NCBI GenBank assembly: GCA_023853785.1
Contig: JAJIRX010000439.1
Location: 1 to 25,590 of the forward strand
Origin: Psilocybe azurescens
Taxonomy: Eukaryota > Basidiomycota > Agaricomycetes > Agaricales > Agrocybaceae
Reading direction: 5' to 3'
DNA: 25,590 nt
The position numbers were made by a program, and so were the translations under genes. Position 1 is the stretch's first letter. Every line of letters begins with the position of its first letter. The notes beneath the pieces are model-generated. The model searched no databases. It was not told the DNA's origin and was given only the letters and a program-made list of their open reading frames with translations. Of this stretch, positions 8,223 through 19,117 are shown piece by piece.

Positions 8223-9990
8223 TCATGCTCCCCAGGAAAAGGCTTTTGGGGCCCGCGGTTCCAGCAACTTTAGTTCAAGGTCTGTTTTCGATTCGAACCA
8301 AATTGGATGATAATAATTGGAAGGCCAGTTCTTCGGCGCGGACCTGGTACTGACAGGTTGACACTGCGTTGGTCGAAGGCGCATATCGGGTTGGGCTCCC
8401 GGTCGCCTTCCGCCATAGACATTCTGCTTTGGTAAACAGCCGTCTGCAGTGGTTACCGTGTTTAAGAGGCGTGGATTACGCCAAGACAACAACTTGACTC
8501 TTTTGATGCCTGGACCGTCGGACTCATCAGAGCTCATCCCGTCTTCACCAAGTGTGTCAATCGCCTCTGCGTGTCGGTTCTTGCCGGCTAATAGGCAACT
8601 GTTTAAACGCGTTTGGAAAAGCTGGGAAAGAAGGACGATTAGAAAACGAAGGCGCGAGTGGTTGTATAATTACCTTTGTCTGACGAGCACAACCCCGTTT
8701 GACGCCTGTTCGCTTCAAATCGTTAGCTAAACGCGTCGCACTCTTCCGCAGTCTCGTCCGGCCTCTTCATGGAATGAGCCATATGGTCCTTTAGGGTAAT
8801 GATACGAGCAATAAAGCACTCGGCAATTTCTTCCTCTCGTCCTTGTAAATCTGATTTACGTCTAATCAGTGCGGCGGCAAAGAGTTCGGCCATGTGTAGA
8901 TTCCAAAGAGTCTTTGGCCTCTCGAAATAAAGTTGGAAAGGTTTCATTTCTGGAGGCTCGCATTCACTATTTTCAAATCGCTCCACTTCTAAATGATCAG
9001 CGAGATGGGATTCGGCAATATCAAAGAAAATTTTTCTGTCTTGATGGTCTGGTGGAAGACTTAAACATTCGCGTAAAAGGCTCGAACCGAGTCCTACCAA
9101 TCATGACCCAGATCAGAATATGTTTACGGATTAGAGAGCAAAAAGACCATACCGTCAGATCCGTACGATCAGGGGGCGAGGACGCCCTGAAGCTCTTTCT
9201 TTGAAAGGCGATGGGAGAGGCTTCATTTTCCTTTTCAATGGTGTTCAATCATTAAATCGGCTCGCAAGCCATTGACACTAGCTGCCACAGTTTCCATGCA
9301 ATTGAGAAGCCTCTCTGTTATATCCAGCGAAGGTGGTGCAGGATCGCGACTGGGTAAAGCATTTGATGGGTTGGATGGTAATTGATCCCCACTGCGATGT
9401 GAAGAAACTGAGGAGCCGGAACTTGGATTGGGAATCGGAGCAGTAGATGGCTGAGGAGCGACTGAGGAAGTTGTTGCCTCTTTTGTAGAGGCAGATTGAG
9501 CGGCATGTCGAGCCTTGTAAGCTGCAGATTGATTTGAGCGAAACAAACCTGGTGGGTTGACTTCCGAGGTTGACGGCATGGAAGAATTTAAAGTATGGGA
9601 ATCCTGAGGTCAAGCACTCCTTGTGGCCATATATCTGATTGTGGAGGTTGATGGAGTTGAAGAATAGCGTTGTGGGAAGGTACCCGGAACCGATACCGCT
9701 CATTTCCTGAGACCGGAGTTGGAGATCGCAAGGCCGTCCGAATGGAGGCCTGATCCTCCGGGAAATGTCTTCAAGATACATGTCTTCATCATCATCGGAT
9801 AGCAGTGGCGCAGTGTTCGGTTTTGAGGCAGAATTGTTTGGTGGAAAACGGGGTCGATCCTATGCCCTCTAATTTCTGGACCTGGTGTTGAACGTTGTGT
9901 CGAAGTGAAGTCTTCGTTATCCTCATCCTCATCCATAGAGGGTCGTGTTGGTGGTGGTTGGTTTGAGGGTGGCAAACTCGGATTCCGACG
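8223..9990 (-). pseudogene. Basidiomycete orphan protein with STPGPEIRG and GMSSDESD motifs
   Basis: Probably the C-terminal half of a protein that begins at 12232, or a separate gene. Order along the minus strand: PPPTRPSMDEDEDNEDF, STPGPEIRGHRIDP (about 9890), a disordered section with PSTSEVNPPGLFRSNQSAA and KARHAAQSAS (about 9540), LLNCMETVAASVNGLRADLM (about 9290), IRKHILIWVMIGRT, a helical region with EMKPFQLYFERPKTLWNLHM (about 8950), an intron at 8622-8673 (GTAATT..CCCAG), DTLGEDGMSSDESDG (about 8545), LLSWRNPRLLNTV, and an acidic end to the stop at 8223. I recall a widespread mushroom family with this STPGPEI/SDESD layout and no known function. Frame breaks occur near 9825, 9610, 9075 and 8725, so the copy is likely dead. 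Low hydrophobicity suggests a nuclear or cytosolic protein. Confidence 0.6.
8622..8673 (-). other. Spliceosomal intron, 52 nt
   Basis: Donor GTAATT and acceptor CCCAG with a pyrimidine-rich 3' end. Removing it joins KRGCARQTK to LFQTRLNSCLLAG and carries the frame through to the GMSSDESD motif. Confidence 0.65.
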
Positions 9991-10009
9991 TTGCCGTATC
10001 TAGAGTCCA

Positions 10010-12232
10010 TTGAGCATCGATCACATCTCTAAAGTATCAACAACTCACGCTAGAATGCAACGAGTTGCCGTTGCGTTTATTCAGCCCCATCTGACAAACA
10101 GCAAGATTAGTCTTTGGAAGTTCATGTTATACTTTTCAAACATACAAGTCGTAGTCTGGCGGCCTCGCGTTGTTTTCCCAAAGTTGAAATTGCGTTAGTA
10201 TCGCCGGTTTGGCCGCTTCCTGTCTCATAACGTTCGCAATGCGTTCTTCCAAAATCTTTAAGTACATCATCAGCCAAATCTGAAGCACCGATCAAACAGC
10301 ACATAGACCTACCTTATTTTTTCTTGTTCTTGCTCGAGAGCGGTCCGCAATGAAGTCGCGATCTGTACTTGTTGAGATTCACTCGACTCCAAGTCATTCT
10401 GACGACCTCGACCGCTGTCTAATCGAGCTTTCAGTTGTGCGAGCTGGGCATGCACATTAGCCTGATGAAGGATCATGAGCTGCATTCGCTGTATTTAAAA
10501 TGGCATTGACAACGTACCAAAGATGTATCATAGCTGGTTTTCAATTCGCTGAATTGCGACTCGTATTCCTTTGGCAGCGCTCTACAGAACAAGTGTATTA
10601 GAGGTAAGAAGGAGTATATATCGATGCAGAGACAAACCAAAGCTTGCTCTTGCTGAGCTTGTAGTCTTTTTTCCTCATTGACATATCGTTATTGAGATCG
10701 TTCAATCTGCTAATCTTCTGTCTCAACTTCTCTTGCTCAGCACTGTCGCTTGCTGCCCGGTTCGCAAGCCGTTCATTTCGTTTGTAGGCTGATGATCCGT
10801 TGCTCGCCTTCGGCTACTAATGCGCGCTTTTCATTACCAAAAGACTGACGGTGCTTGAATCTCGTTGCCAGCTGCAGTAATCTGGTCGTTGAGTTGCGCA
10901 AGCTGGTTCGGTGCGCTCGGTGATGTGTTCCGATGGGATTTAAGAGTTTGGTTGAGACCTTCAATCGTGGTATTCGCCGTCTGGATCTCTGAATGCAGAC
11001 TATTGATCGTGCTGGCGCTTCGTTTTTCGAGTTCATCTAGCCGTATTTGCAATGTCGAGATGGTAGCAGATTGCTCCTGTCCACGCTGCTGAACGGTCGA
11101 TTCGAAGGATGACTTGAACTGTTCGTGTTCGTTCCAAGTTGTGAAAGCACACGTTCCAAGTCTTTAGACTTCTTTCTTGGTCCCGAAGTTTGGTGATGGC
11201 CTTACTGAAGTCGGCTTGTTGATTGTTAATGGTAACATTTAAGCCTTTGGACGCTTTTTGTGCTCAGCGATTTCAACTTCGAAGTTTTTGGCTCGTGCTT
11301 CCGAATCATTCTTTGCCTTTTCCAGTTGTTTCTGGAGATTGTCTATGAGCTTCTGTTGAGAATCGGACAACTGGAAAATCGGCAATAAGTACATATACTG
11401 TATCAGAGAGGAAAGAATAGACGGACTTTTTGTCGTTCCTTATTGAACGAATCCGTCATCCTTTGCTGTTGCTCCTTAAGTTGGTCCTTAACCTGGAAAT
11501 GTACAAAATAAATGTCAGAATGTATGGACTTTAACTTGACGTACGTGATCTTTAACCAATTGATCTCTCATTAATTGTGCTTTATCTGGTTCTACAACTT
11601 TGACTTTGTTACATGGTCGTCGGTAGCAGGTCGTTTCCTGGGGTTGTCCGCCCTTGAAATACCACAGGCGGTTGATTCTGACGGCCGAAGAATGTACGAG
11701 GAACTCCGGATATGGCAGGACCAGTAGCCATATTGTCCAAATTTACAGAATGATTACGATCAGGCACACCATTTTCAACTCCATCAGACTGAGGATGGCC
11801 TGTTTGAACTGGAACTGATTGAACAGTAAAACGCGGAAAGCCGGTATTGACAGTTGATCGAGGGGTCCAGCATCAGCGCGACCGCCTCCAGAAGTTGTCG
11901 GATAATCTGTAGATGTATCCATCGTCGTGGATGGGACGTGTGTACCGTCACGATTTCCAACTTCACTGGATTGAAGGCGACTAGTATCAAACCGGAATGG
12001 GATGAAGATTGTGCGTTGGTGCTGGAGTTCCCAAAACGAGTAGACCGTGGAAGGTCAGCATTAGCAGCGGTAGACGACTGTCCGTCCTCATTGGGAGCCA
12101 ATTGACGGGCCCGGTATCAGCTAGTACGGTGGGCGCATTGGTGGGCGGATAATCTGCAGATGTATCCATTGTTGTTGGTACGACCGGAGGTGCAAATAAT
12201 GAAGCGAGTCTCTGGGTAAAGTTCGCTGCCAT
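10010..12232 (-). pseudogene. Long coiled-coil protein, N-terminal part of the same locus
   Basis: The ATG at 12230-12232 starts MAANFTQRLASLFAPPVV. Two related disordered blocks follow, TTMDTSADYPPTNAP (about 12169) and TTMDTSTDYPTTSGG (about 11922), 247 bp apart. Next comes a Gly/Pro/Asn-rich linker (GPAISGVPRTFFGRQNQPP), then a long alpha-helical coiled coil: DKAQLMRDQLVKDH, an intron (about 11491-11545), KDQLKEQQQRMTDSFNKERQ, an intron (about 11372-11427), SDSQQKLIDNLQKQLEKAKN, RLDELEKRSASTINSLHSEI and LAQLNDQITAAGNEI. It ends with ILEERIANVMRQEAAKPAIL and WENNARPPDYDLY. Several 1-nt frame switches lie in or near A or G runs (for example about 11262). Exons run on towards the STPGPEI part with only short introns between, so one protein of roughly 1000 residues is likely. 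Function unknown; SMC-like helices suggest self-association. Confidence 0.55.
11845..12180 (-). repeat. Internal duplication inside the coiled-coil gene
   Basis: Two segments around the TTMDTS motif are alike at the DNA level: about 26 of 30 bases match over the block starting at the Met codon (12169 and 11922 on the minus strand), and the similarity resumes about 40 bases later (LADTGPV versus RADAGPL). This is an old exon-internal duplication with a period near 247 bp. Confidence 0.5.
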
Positions 12233-12468
12233 AATACGGGCAATGGTTGGGAATGAATGAGTGATAGAGGATTTTCAGTAATTTATGGACATTTGGTTTA
12301 GATAGGGTCTTTGTGCGCGACAAAAGCTTTGTGAATACCGGAGGCACAAAACAAAAGAAAGGAGACTCACTTAAAGAGATATTACGGATCCCAGAAACAG
12401 CACACTAAACACCCGCATCTTTCTGAGTAACTTTGCGCATCTACCTCCCATCCTCTCCGTCGTCAAGA
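12233..12468. promoter_or_regulatory. Shared divergent promoter region
   Basis: The minus-strand coiled-coil gene (ATG at 12232) and the plus-strand small gene (ATG at 12469) are head to head with 236 bp between them. No TATA box or binding-site motif could be assigned. The layout suggests a bidirectional promoter, which is an inference from position only. Confidence 0.35.
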
Positions 12469-13038
12469 ATGGTATCGGCATTGCAGACTTTCAAACCTAC
12501 TACGAAAGTGAGACCAGGCAGTCTATAACAATCCGCCGTTACTTACCTTCGCTAAGGATGTCCAATTACTCATACACGCCCGATATTACGGGAGTACATC
12601 CAATCGAGCAGTCACTAAACGGGTCCACACATTAGCCAATAGAAGTGGTCAAGTCCAAGGTTGGAGCTGTTGATGGGTGGAAAACTACTCCAACCCTACA
12701 TACACGACGGGGTGGTGGTGATTGTAAACAGAAAAGGCAAAATAAGCCGATTCCATTTGTTCGTCAAGAATCACAAGCGTCTACCCTCCAACAAATCGCT
12801 GAGGGATTGGGCAAACGGGCAGTGGAAAGGAGACGTAGTAGCCTTCCGGAAAGGCCATCGACACGAGTTGATCAACCTAGCTCCAGGAGATGTAAAGTTA
12901 GTTGATTATGCTGTAAAAAGGTGAGTTATTGTTTTCAATGGCATAGATGAATACTGATCAGTACCTAGATTTCTGGAAACCGTGGTGCAAAGTCGACAGT
13001 TCAGCATTCCAAGAAACCTGGTTTTCTTCAAGCCTTGA
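12469..13038 (+). CDS. Small orphan protein, two introns, one apparent frameshift
   Basis: Start ATG 12469 gives MVSALQTFKPTTK to 12507. Intron 12508-12556 (GTGAGA..CTAAG, 49 nt) joins in phase 0 to DVQLLIHARYYGSTSNRAVT, then KRVHTLANRSGQVQ. Near 12658 the frame shifts by one base, after which LELLMGGKLLQPYIHDGVVV, VNRKGKISRFHLFVKNHKRL, WKGDVVAFRKGHRHELINLA and PGDVKLVDYAVKR follow. Intron 12921-12968 (GTGAGT..CCTAG, 48 nt) joins to FLETVVQSRQFSIPRNLVFF and the stop at 13036-13038. About 150 residues, very basic, probably soluble and possibly nucleic-acid binding (inference from charge only). I do not recognise a domain. It is divergently paired with the coiled-coil gene. The single frame break is the only defect, so sequencing error would be enough to explain it. 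Confidence 0.55.
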
Positions 13039-13631
13039 TCATCCTTGATTCTTTACCGTTCCACCCCCTTAATTTGTTGTAAACTACTGGACACGTATAA
13101 CGATTTACTGTAGCACACTTATCATAATCAATTCTACTCAATATCTGGCTTACTGCAGCACCTCGCTTGTCAATGTGGTGGCAAGGGAGAGAAAGAGAAA
13201 GCGTGTGAAAGCGTCAATAGCGCCGTGATAGCATGCTGAAATTTTCATGCCGTGTTGCCGGATAAAATCATCACGACTGTTCGGCTTGAGCGGCTTGGAA
13301 TTTTTGGGGTACATACGGACCTGTTCAACTTATTCTCACGCTTTCCTTCTTCACACTGACCATACTGTCCTCCTAGGTTCGACGCTATAAACGCGTCAAC
13401 AGGTAAGTTTAGAAAGCAGTAGATACTTTATATGTCGATGAAAAATTGAATAATGTGATGAATCGAGTGGTAAACGCTACAGAGAGCGGAATGAGAGTTT
13501 TTAAAAGTGTAGTTTTGTACCGTTGTATCCTACGCTGACCCTGACCCAGTGCAATTATAACACGAAAGTCAGTATAGATACAGTAAAGTCTGAACGTGAA
13601 CACATATATTTCTTAGAATACGAGATGAAGA
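13039..13631. promoter_or_regulatory. Upstream region of the KOW gene
   Basis: No firm exon. 13320-13380 is CT-rich (CGCTTTCCTTCTTCAC) and ends in a CTAG that could be a splice acceptor for a 5' non-coding exon. The minus-strand frame at 13409-13603 shows no protein-like features. The KOW gene start is uncertain by tens of bases, so part of this region may be its 5' UTR or a first intron. Confidence 0.35.
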
Positions 13632-16355
13632 ATGTATGTTATGTCTTCTTATATCGAACTTTCCGTACTTACATCTTGGCCGAAGATAGATTCAAGAGTG
13701 CGTCAGTTTCTGGACATGGAAGCTCAGGTGGACGAAGAAGGGATTTCCGACGAGGAGGATGAAGCAACAGAACGCGACAGGGAAGGTAATCTTTTCTTGT
13801 TCTTGAACCTCATAACTCTCGCACCAGTATTGACAGCCACACCTAGATGCGTTCATTGACGACGGGGTAGCCTTGGACAACGAACATTCCGATTTACCGG
13901 CCAATTTCTCAGTCCATCACCACAGCGAGGATGCCTTGGAACGTCTTATATCACGCATTGATGCAAGAAGGAACGCCTCTGGTCATAGAAGATACACTGC
14001 TGATGATGTACCGGAGACAACCCTTGACAGAGCTTTAGTCTATATTCCTAGGGAGGGGATTATCCTCTGTGGCGCGTTGAATGTCGAGTGCGCACATTGT
14101 TATTCACGCTTGGGACTCTCTGAATTTACTGACCGACACCTTACAGTTCGGGGTTGAAGATCTAGCTGTAGTCTCTCTGCTAAGCACTGTTACGGAGCAT
14201 CATCAAGTCCGTTCAGCCTTCACTCTAAGGTTCTGTACGGGCTGCATCTATATCGAATGCATGATGAACGAACGCCTCATCAAGCTTCTTCTTCTTACAC
14301 CGGTATACTGCGCAACAGGTTGGGCATCAAAAGTCGATTGGTTGATTCTTCGGAGTATGCGGGACTGTTTCGGATGAGGGATGCACACGAAATCGCTGAG
14401 GTCGGAAGTTGGGTACTGTCAAGAAAGGCCTTTACAAGGGAGATGTTGGGATTGTGTCGCAAAAAGCTCCTTGGGTGCTCATATTCTTCTTATTCCTCGA
14501 CTGGATACAACATCACGGAACCCACTCAAGCGAAAGCGTCTACCGTTAGGCCGATAGCAAAGCTCTTCGACGCTGACTATTTCGGACAGCTTCTCCCATA
14601 CAACATCGTGGGCCACGAGCACGGACGATACTCCTTTGGACGGTTGGAATTCGAGCAAGGCCTTCTAGCCAAAGACTTCGACTACCATTCATTCACAGTT
14701 GACGTGAAGGATATGCCTTATGACTTTTACACCATGTTTCGGATGAGCAAACACCCATCTATCACCCTTTCGAACATGCCGCGCCCCTCGAGAATGGAGT
14801 ATGAAGGAGAATGATAGGGTGTTTATTCGTGTCCAAGGGCCAGAAACTACTTTTACGTTTACCCCTGCCATCTTGAAGGCACTGGATACTCTCTATGCGG
14901 AAGTCGAGCAGATATGGGCGCACGATGGACCCGCTGGACATAACCAAGAATACCGCCTAACATTGCGTGTATCATGGGAAGACTTGAGAAAAGAGATCAA
15001 TGTCAGGCAATATGTTTGCGTCGCCGGGCGGACTGCATTCCGGAAAGACGGGTTGGGTGGTTCAAATTGAAGACGATCAAGTATCTATTGTGAGCAAGAA
15101 GATAGAGGGCGAAATACCTCAATATCTTAAGGACGGTGACGATGCTATCAAAGTGCGTATATTGTACCACCCCAAATCTTCGTCACAACGCAAGTTTGCT
15201 AACAAACTCTCTGTGATAGTCTTTCGAGGCTCTCGCTAATTTCCTGGAGATCACAGAAGAACCTGCTGTGTTCCACTACAGACGCGAGCCCGAATCTGGA
15301 CCCCTTCCACCCAGAACATATCGACATCCATGGTGCGGAGTGAAAGTGAAGATATCAAAACAATACCATCCCCGTAAAGGCGAAATTGGAGAGATTTTTG
15401 ATGTTATTGAGAAGCGCGAGGAAAAGGTGATAATGCTAATTGTACAATTGACGCGATACGATCCAAGCGCCTCCATTTCACAAAATAACCGTTCACTACG
15501 ACGACGTTGTTGAATATTCGTAAGTCCTCTCCCGCATTCCTCTCCAATTCCAGAAAGGTGATGGTAACGGCACAATAGGACCTGCTACGAACTTGTTCAA
15601 TTCCTTGATCCCGGTGACAAACATATTCGACCCACACCAAAAAAACAGTTGTCCGATTCTCAAGCCAACCATGCTTATACAGCATTAGTTCATGCTCCCC
15701 AAATACCTGCGGAAAAGCCCTCTGGAAGTGTTACTCCTCTTCCAACACCCATGCATTCGTCGTCTTCACCATTGAGCCCAGCTTGGGACCCTTCTTCGAG
15801 AACTCCGTCTGATTTGCGGACGCCAGAATCATGGATGTCGGATTCAAGGACACCCACATTACTGCGACCCCCGTCTCCTACACATGTGCTATTAAACCCA
15901 AAGTTAGTGGGATTCAAATTCAACACCATAGTTGACGGTGGAGGATTCGCCAAGCAACAAATTCGCGGTGTCGGTGGACCTTCAAGATAGCCGGGTTGTT
16001 CTCCGCCATAAAAAGTATCACACGTGGCTTTTGTTGCAGCCCAGTTGGGTCACCCCAAAATATCCAAATCCTACTCATGACAATGGCCTTCTTGCCGTCA
16101 TAAAAGGAGAGCACTGCGGCAAATACGTCCGCCGCATCCATCACCGGGCGAGACACGGATTTGACGACGACCATCACCATCATTTTGTCAGTGGTTAATA
16201 GGACCGAGGGTTCGCCTGACTCTTTATCAGGGGAGCAGTTGGAACTTGATCCACATTCCCTTTGTACTGTGCCCGAATCAAAGAAAGAGAAAGAGTTGAA
16301 CTGGAGGGTTATGACCTCGATCCGAGCTATGTACCACCGCCGTCCTAACCAGTAG
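13632..16355 (+). pseudogene. Spt5-like NGN/KOW-domain protein copy, frameshifted
   Basis: KOW/NGN proteins such as Spt5 bind RNA polymerase II or ribosomes. Layout: acidic N-terminus FLDMEAQVDEE plus SDEEDE; intron 13786-13846; FIDDG and SEDALERLISRIDARRN; PLWRVECRVRTLLFTLGTL and GCIYIECMMNERLIKLLLL (NGN-like fold, about 14070-14300); KOW motif KKGLYKGDVGIV (14421-14456); LFDADYFGQLLPYNIVGHE; KDFDYHSFTVDVKDMPYDFY; second KOW SGKTGWVVQIEDDQVSIV (about 15035-15090); intron 15153-15219; SFEALANFLEITEEPAVFH; third KOW HPRKGEIGEIFDVI (about 15368); intron 15520-15578; a Ser/Pro/Thr-rich linker (15649-15880); LQPSWVTPKYPNPTHDNGLL; last KOW VIKGEHCGKYVRRIHHR (about 16097). Frame breaks are visible near 14310, 14480, 14773 (one extra A), 15033 (G run), 15490 (A run), 15955 and 16165. 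Ancestral length is about 850 residues. I recall an expanded Agaricomycete family of this type, function unknown. Confidence 0.7.
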
Positions 16356-16709
16356 CACAAATCATTTAATTCATTCAAGACCTGTACCCGGCAGAAAAGA
16401 GCAAGAACATATGATAGATAACTTTTGTGTTACGGATGTTATTAATCGTCATCCGTACCATCGTCTCGAAAGCTGTGAATTGACAATGAAAGAAAGGTAA
16501 AATACTCACAAAGGCGCTGACAAAGAGACCGAAGCGATGTAGGATGCAAGTTGTCAGTCCACATAAAAGCGATTTTCCATAATAACTGACGACGCTACCT
16601 ATCAGTGCTATTTTGACCCCACCATCATTGTCATGTCGAGTCGCAACCCACTCAAACCCACCAAGCTCAGAATCCATGATGCCCTCACGAAACAGAAAAG
16701 CGCTGCAAT

Positions 16710-18037
16710 ATGAATGCCGGTCGTTACTCCGTGGCCCCCTTGAACACCACATCCTATGTTGAATCGATGCGCCTTGAAGCCTCTGCCACTGTAAGTCCAA
16801 TTTCTTACGTGTCATAGACCGAACACTCACTATCATCCTTATTTAGCTCGACAACGTAAGCATGGAAAATGTCGTCGAACTTGAGGTGATCGAGGTGAGC
16901 TATCGCGAACATCATGTCAGTATCCTTGTTAATTCAGTCAGGGACAGACAGGCCTTTCCATGCTGGAGCCTATAGACGACAACAGTCGCAAGCTGGACAA
17001 AAGTTTAGAATGCAATCGAGAACTCAAAGCAAAGCTGGAAGAGTATGAAGGACGAATCGGTGAACTCAATGACGTGCTTAGTACAGTGAGTTGTGGGGAT
17101 CCCTGGATACTGACCCTGTTGCTAATTAATCTATCAGGAAAATTCATGCCGTAATGAGCTGGAAGAAATGTTAGCGGGCTACAGGAACCAAGTGGAAGCA
17201 CTCAAGTCCTCCTTGAATGATGAGCGGATGAAATTGGAGCAATTTGATGCAGCAAAAAGCAACTTGAAATTGTTCGTCATTCTAGTTATAAATTATTTTA
17301 CGGCTGAGCAAGCATGGCAGGATGTCGGGCGTATTTCTTTCGAATTGAGTCAAGCAAAAGATGTCGCACAAGAAGCTACCAGCAAAAACTGTCAACTACA
17401 AGCGGTAATTTATTTCTCTTATATTCAAGGCACTTGGTGACTAAGTAACTACTGCAGGAGAATACAGCGATTTCCCGTGAACTCGATCAATCAAAACTTG
17501 TAGCTCAAAGTCTCATTAGCGAGACAAATGAACTACACGTCGTAGGACCTTTCCCATCTTCGAGCTATACCCGCTCATGTGCGTTTAAACTAGGCTTTCA
17601 ACTCCGAGAGGCAACAAATGAGTTCGGTGAGTTGGGGTAAAATAAGCTCTCAACTGTCTGACTCTTCTCCAGTTGTCTTCCCGACTGGAACATGAGGCGA
17701 AATCTCTGGAACAGTTCGTGAAAACTGTCGTTGAGAGTATAACCTGCCCTATATGTACAGACTTCATGGTTACTACACCTGTGATGTATGTGTTTTACCG
17801 TGAAAATTCATGATTCCAGCGAATGATGTGTCTCACAGGCTAGGATGTGGACATACGTTCTGTAAAGCCTGTATCGAATCGTGGATCCTTTCCAAGAAAC
17901 CAGAACCAGGGGCACTCCGATTGGCCAGGGCACCCCCATTGTGTCCTTGTTGTCGTGTTGAAATTGATACAAAACAACAATTTCTGCCTGTTTTGCGACA
18001 AATTATTGATGCGGTGCCAGTCGAATACATAATTTAA
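16710..18037 (+). CDS. Coiled-coil RING-finger protein (putative E3 ubiquitin ligase)
   Basis: RING domains recruit E2 enzymes and direct ubiquitin transfer. Start ATG 16710; exon 1 16710-16790 (MNAGRYSVAPLNTTSYVE..). Introns: 16791-16846, 16895 to 16941 or 16947, 17086-17137, 17405-17457, 17539-17593, 17627-17672 and 17786-17838. All keep frame. A hydrophobic stretch at about 17272-17320 may be one more short intron (36 nt, GTTATA..GGCAG). The middle is a charged coiled coil (LDKSLECNRELKAKLEEYEG, ELEEMLAGYRNQVEALKSSL, DVGRISFELSQAKDVAQEAT). The C-terminus has a C3HC4 RING: CPIC, 12 residues, CGH, TF, CKAC, 23 residues, CPCC, ending VLRQIIDAVPVEYII. All eight metal ligands are present. About 300 residues with the RING at the C-terminal end, as in TRIM-inverted or Bre1-like proteins; Bre1 similarity is only architectural. 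It is the one gene here without a demonstrable frame break. Confidence 0.82.
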
Positions 18038-18221
18038 CACCGAGTAGTGTACTATGGAGATTCATCGCCTTTTTCTTGTTCCATACGGCATAAGCAAAAA
18101 CCTCCGTGCTACAGTGTGCATTTATGTCGCTTATTGAGAGCGTGAGGAAAAACTAATCTTTATCGACATCTTATCTAGTAGTCCATCTGGACCTCTGATA
18201 CCAGACCACTATCATACCTTC

Positions 18222-19117
18222 ATGCCGCCCGCGATTAACGAGCAATCGCTGGCTCTGCCGCTGCAAATTTCGGACGCTGTTGTGACTTTACCGATCCGAT
18301 CACTGGAGAGCAGGGCAAACTGCTTAACGCCAGGGACTATAAAGCACACCAATTCCAGCAACAGAGAGAGGACTTGCAAGTTGGATATCACGCCTGGGAT
18401 GCTCAAATAGAGGCCCTCGCTGTTCATCAACAGCATATAGAGGAACAAATGGAGAGTTTGACGATCGAACAAATCAATCTGATACCATCCTCAGTCATCA
18501 AGCCCAACTCCGATTATATTATCGACAAGAAAAAAACGGATGGCGGCTCACATCGGCCTTATCCTGGATGAAATCACGGCTCAGCAGCAAACGATCAGGC
18601 GTCTCGATCTAAATCCCGGACCACTCAAGGACTCTTCTTTACTGGATGGTTTGGAGATGTGTACCTCTGTTCAAGGATTTGTCGAGAGATCTGTAGTTTC
18701 GCTCGCCCCGGCAAAACATGGGCCAACCCGAAAGCACCCTTCCATTAAAACACTCACCGAGAATGCGCAAACGGCACTCGATCTTCTTGGAATCGAAGTT
18801 AAGAACATTAATGATTTGTATACAAAGGAGCTCAAGAAACGCGAGAGAGTTACATCGAGTGCACCTCGGGTTTACGATTCAGGTAAAAACATATCTGATC
18901 TAATACCTTTCATTGCCTAATATGTTGACTACAAGGACGACACTTCAAACCTATCATGCAATCGGCCAATTCTATCATTCAACTCGCCAGCGTTCATGGT
19001 CGTAGCCATCCAAGTTATTCTTGGCCTTTCTCGACGCGGTTGCCACTGGATCTTTCAAATGTGCGATTACATCGTGCAAGAGACAGCTATTTCAGCCTCT
19101 CAAATTACCGTCCCACC
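18222..19117 (+). pseudogene. Relic of a Tnp2-like DNA-transposon protein (N-terminal part)
   Basis: Overlapping frames give WLCRCKFRTL and CDFTDPITGEQGKLLNARDY (a Cys-containing N-terminal motif), FQQQREDLQVGYHAWDAQIE, HIEEQMESLTI, then, after frame changes near 18535 and 18600, WRLTSALSWMKSRLSS, NAQTALDLLGIEVKNINDLY and ERVTSSAPRVYDSG. A candidate intron (GTAAAA..ACAAG, about 18882-18935) leads to RHFKPIMQSANSIIQLASV and LSRRGCHWIFQMCDYIVQE. The last segment resembles the region before the catalytic domain in basidiomycete Tnp2/CACTA (EnSpm-like) transposase families, from memory. The catalytic domain itself is absent because Copia sequence begins at about 19118. At least three frame breaks. 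Moderate confidence in the family, high confidence that it is broken. Confidence 0.42.

Noticed and set aside
16375..16836. 153-codon minus-strand open frame
   Set aside because: It overlaps the first exon of the RING gene and the KOW gene end, and shows no recognisable motif.
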